From: Saccharibacillus sp. O23
GTDB lineage: Bacteria > Bacillota > Bacilli > Paenibacillales > Paenibacillaceae
DNA: 64,000 nt
Direction of reading: 5' to 3'
Assembly: GCF_002205895.1 (NCBI RefSeq)
Contig: NZ_NJDE01000012.1
Coordinates: 1 to 64,000, forward strand
Shown piece after piece: positions 61,719-64,000 of this stretch. Below the pieces are notes generated by a model, which was not told the DNA's origin, ran no database searches, and saw nothing but the letters and a program-made list of their open reading frames with translations. The position numbers and the translations under genes are program-made. How positions within the stretch are numbered: the stretch's first letter is position 1; every line of letters starts with the position of its first letter.

Positions 61719-62789
61719 TTATTTGGCCGGCTGCCCGGACAGAGCCGCGAACGAAGACAGCACTTTTCCTTCGAAGTCGAACATCGTCAGATTCGCCCAA
61801 TTGTTCGGATGCCCGACCGACCAGGTCGGCTGCGAAGGAATCCAAGCCGGTTCCCAATAATAGAAACCTTCGCCGAGTCCGTTCGGCACTTCGCGCACGA
61901 TCGCGATCAGATCTTCCAGATATCGCTGCTGGCCTTGCGGAGAAGGCGGATATTCCGGCAGCGGCAGCAGTTCTTCCTTGCCGTTCATCACCCAGCGATA
62001 ACCTTCCGGCTCTTCCAGCGTCCACGGATAAGCCGTTTCGACCACGTTGATCGGTTTGCCGTAACGCACGGCCAAATCGTTCAGGTTATCGCGCAGATCT
62101 CCCAACGTGCCGTGCCACCACGGATAGAACGATTGCCCGATCACGTCGAATTCGACGCCGAGCTGCTCGAAACGATCGAAAAATTTGCGGCTGGACGCGT
62201 TGTCGCCGCCCCGGTCGATATGGATCATGATCCGAATATCCGGGCTCGCCGCGCGAACGGCTTCGATGCCCCGTTTGACCAGATTCGCGAACGTCGCCCA
62301 ATTCTCGTCGGTATCGAATTCGTCGACGCCGACTCTGGCGTTATCCCACAGCATGCCGGGCGTGACCTCGTTGCCGACCTGTACCATGTCCGGCAGAGCG
62401 CCGGCTTCGGCAAGCGCCGCCAAGACTTCGGCCGTATAATCGTAGACCGCCTGCTCCAACTCAGCGCCGGACAGAGCTTCCCATGCCGCCGGTTTCCATT
62501 GGTTCGCCGGGTCGGCCCATTTGTCGGAATAATGGAAATCGAGCAGAAAAGCCATACCCAGCGCTTTGATGCGCTTGGCGATCGGAACGGTCCGTTCCAA
62601 GTTGCAGAATCCGCCGGCCGGATCGTTCCAAATGCGCAGCCGGACGGCATTCCCGCCTTTTTCCTTCAATAATTCCAGCAGATCGCGCTCGCGTCCGGCT
62701 TCGTCGTAATAGCGGCCGCCGCCGTGCTCGATCTCGTCCAGAAAAGAAACATCCATCCCGTAAATCATCGGTTGATCGGCTTTATGCAA
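61719..62789 (-). CDS. GH53 endo-beta-1,4-galactanase without signal peptide
   Basis: The start is a TTG at 62789, 9 bp after GGAGG; no ATG fits as well. The 356-residue enzyme begins at once with the barrel (MIYGMDVSFLDEIEHGGG) and has no signal peptide. GH53 marks are NAVRLRIWNDP, LLDFHYSDKWADPANQ, the acid/base Glu in MVQVGNEVTPGMLW and the nucleophile Glu in INVVETAYPW. The end FYYWEPAWIPS is typical. A cytoplasmic location suggests it finishes imported galacto-oligosaccharides. It lies 24 bp after the solute-binding protein gene and 83 bp before the secreted paralogue. Confidence 0.88.
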   Translation of the reverse strand: MHKADQPMIYGMDVSFLDEIEHGGGRYYDEAGRERDLLELLKEKGGNAVRLRIWNDPAGGFCNLERTVPIAKRIKALGMAFLLDFHYSDKWADPANQWKPAAWEALSGAELEQAVYDYTAEVLAALAEAGALPDMVQVGNEVTPGMLWDNARVGVDEFDTDENWATFANLVKRGIEAVRAASPDIRIMIHIDRGGDNASSRKFFDRFEQLGVEFDVIGQSFYPWWHGTLGDLRDNLNDLAVRYGKPINVVETAYPWTLEEPEGYRWVMNGKEELLPLPEYPPSPQGQQRYLEDLIAIVREVPNGLGEGFYYWEPAWIPSQPTWSVGHPNNWANLTMFDFEGKVLSSFAALSGQPAK

Positions 62790-62813
62790 AACAAGATTCC
62801 TCCGCTCCCGTTG

Positions 62814-64000
62814 TTATTTGACCGTGTCGTACCAAGCGTTCACTTCCTGCGTGATCTTCTCTCCGCCGCCCGAATTCCACGACTTCACGAACGCGTCGAA
62901 CGCGTCCATGGAACTTTTGCCGTAGATGATCTCGTTAAACACTTGATTTTCCATCTTGTTCAAGTAATCGAGCCTAGACTTCATGGTTGCGGTCGTCGGT
63001 CCCGTGAACAGATTTTTCTTCGAAATCTCTTCTTGAGCGAGCAGGATTTTGGCGGCTGCCGGCGTTTCTTTGCCGTAGTTGAGCGCGACGTCTTTCTCCA
63101 GCTTCGTGACCGGTTCTTTGCCGTCGGCCAGATTCATCAACGCTTTCATCTGGGCATCCGGAATACGCGCCCCGTCGTGCACCAGCAGATACAAGGTCAC
63201 GTTCACGTAACCGCCGTCGATCTGCTCGCCCGGAATCGGCCGGCCTTTGTCGTCGAGCTTGTAATCGTAACCTTCGAACAGACCGTAATCGTAAGGGCTG
63301 CCCGGCTTCGGATCGGCATAATTGTCGAACAAATAATTCTGGTACGTGAAAAAGGCTTCGGGATGCTTCATGTCTTTTTTGATCAAAATGACGCCGTTGG
63401 AGAACTTGGTGCCGTGGCGCATGGCGGTGCCGTCCGGTCCTGTCGGAATCATGATCGGTTTCCACACGGCGGTCGGCACGTTCTTGGCGGTGTCCTGCAG
63501 CGGCCAGCCGCTCATCCAATACGGACCGGGTATGATGCCCGCCGTGCCCGCGACCGCCGGTTCCGACGTCTTGTTCTCGTCCCACAGCGCCGCTTCCGCC
63601 GGAATATACCCTTTGGCATGCCATTCGTTCAGTTTCGCCAAGCCCTGCTTCATCGCCGGATTGACCGAACCGTATTCCAGCTTGCCGTCCGCGGTCAGGT
63701 TCCACTGCTGCGGCAGCGTGCCGTAAGCCCCGAAGATCCAAGACGGATCGCCCATCCACGTGTTCATCGACGTCTTGAACCCGAGGCTGAGCGGGATGAC
63801 TTGATCCGGCTTCAGTCCGTCGGGATTCTGATTTTTGAACGCGTCCATGACTTTCTCCAGCTCGTCGATCGTTTTCGGAGCTTGAAGATTCAGCTTATCG
63901 AGCCAATCTTGACGAATCCAGAGCAGATAATCGTTGTTATAAGCGTAGTCCAGAATCGGAATGCCCATGCGCTTCCCGTCGCGGGTATACGGATTCCAGA
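62814..64000 (-). CDS. Extracellular solute-binding protein of a sugar ABC importer (partial, N-terminus off the window)
   Basis: The frame is open to the right edge, so the signal peptide and start are missing; about 394 residues are visible. WNPYTRDGKRMGIPILDYAYNND and LWIRQDWLDKLNLQAPKTIDELEKVMDAF are typical of large YtcQ/LipO-type solute-binding proteins (family 1). FSNGVILIKKDMKHPEAFF and the ending MDAFDAFVKSWNSGGGEKITQEV also fit. It binds an oligosaccharide outside the membrane for an ABC permease whose genes should lie beyond the edge. Two GH53 genes follow closely, so galacto-oligosaccharides are the likely ligand (inference). Confidence 0.88.
   Translation of the reverse strand, partial: WNPYTRDGKRMGIPILDYAYNNDYLLWIRQDWLDKLNLQAPKTIDELEKVMDAFKNQNPDGLKPDQVIPLSLGFKTSMNTWMGDPSWIFGAYGTLPQQWNLTADGKLEYGSVNPAMKQGLAKLNEWHAKGYIPAEAALWDENKTSEPAVAGTAGIIPGPYWMSGWPLQDTAKNVPTAVWKPIMIPTGPDGTAMRHGTKFSNGVILIKKDMKHPEAFFTYQNYLFDNYADPKPGSPYDYGLFEGYDYKLDDKGRPIPGEQIDGGYVNVTLYLLVHDGARIPDAQMKALMNLADGKEPVTKLEKDVALNYGKETPAAAKILLAQEEISKKNLFTGPTTATMKSRLDYLNKMENQVFNEIIYGKSSMDAFDAFVKSWNSGGGEKITQEVNAWYDTVK

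Overview
This 64 kb window of moderately GC-rich DNA (high-50s percent by eye) looks like chromosome of a Gram-positive, endospore-former-type Firmicute, most likely Paenibacillaceae (Paenibacillus or Saccharibacillus-like; inference from gene content, not a database match). The evidence is strong AGGAGG ribosome sites, GTG/TTG starts, and textbook Firmicutes regulatory DNA: CIRCE, CtsR, AraR, cre and LicT-RAT sites, plus an S-layer-homology protein, AraR, LicT, ClpE and a YtcD/YtbD/YtbE-like cluster. No phage, IS element or CRISPR array is visible. The only clearly foreign-looking stretch is an AT-rich patch at about 22.7-24.5 kb that carries an AbiGi-like gene.

Layout. 1-2.4 kb: two secreted low-complexity proteins, one built of near-identical 35-residue repeats. 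2.4-9 kb: L25/Ctc, a UvrA2-type ABC ATPase, a sugar oxidoreductase/isomerase pair and a terpenoid-cyclase-fold protein. 9.1-12 kb: tRNA-Leu, a MerR regulator divergent from an aldo/keto reductase with a classic 19-bp-spacer promoter, and autoregulated AraR. 12-17.3 kb: nirB-nirD-nirC nitrite reduction and transport behind FNR-type boxes, then a soluble chemoreceptor. 17.3-24.1 kb: AI-2E-type exporter, two tandem structured RNAs, an AraR/CcpA-site-bearing serine hydrolase, an SLH protein, the AbiGi-like gene and tRNA-Ala. 24.3-28 kb: a c-di-GMP-I riboswitch leading a PLP decarboxylase and a chemoreceptor. 28-37.5 kb: a FabF paralogue, an MmyB-type regulator, licT-bglP-bglH beta-glucoside uptake with two antiterminator sites, and a GGDEF-EAL protein. 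37.5-48 kb: Nudix, MerR plus hydrolase, ClpE with a CtsR box, TPR and GYF-type proteins, an RpiR regulator with an attenuator-like leader, a secreted protein and a second Gfo/Idh enzyme. 48-52.7 kb: ytcD/ytbD/ytbE-like cluster and a chemoreceptor. 52.7-60.4 kb: SNF2-SWIM helicase, membrane proteins, htpG under a perfect CIRCE, and a YbaK deacylase. 60.5-64 kb: secreted and cytoplasmic GH53 galactanases and a sugar-binding protein cut by the window edge.

How it fits together. Plant-polysaccharide use is a theme: galactan, beta-glucosides, AraR/CcpA control. A second theme is sensing, with three chemoreceptors, a GGDEF-EAL enzyme and a c-di-GMP riboswitch. Heat-shock control is visible as CtsR at clpE and HrcA/CIRCE at htpG. 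The least explained signals are non-coding: the tandem RNA pair at 19.04-19.29 kb, which shows covariation, the three-way-junction leader plus terminator before rpiR, and the long nested inverted element after htpG.
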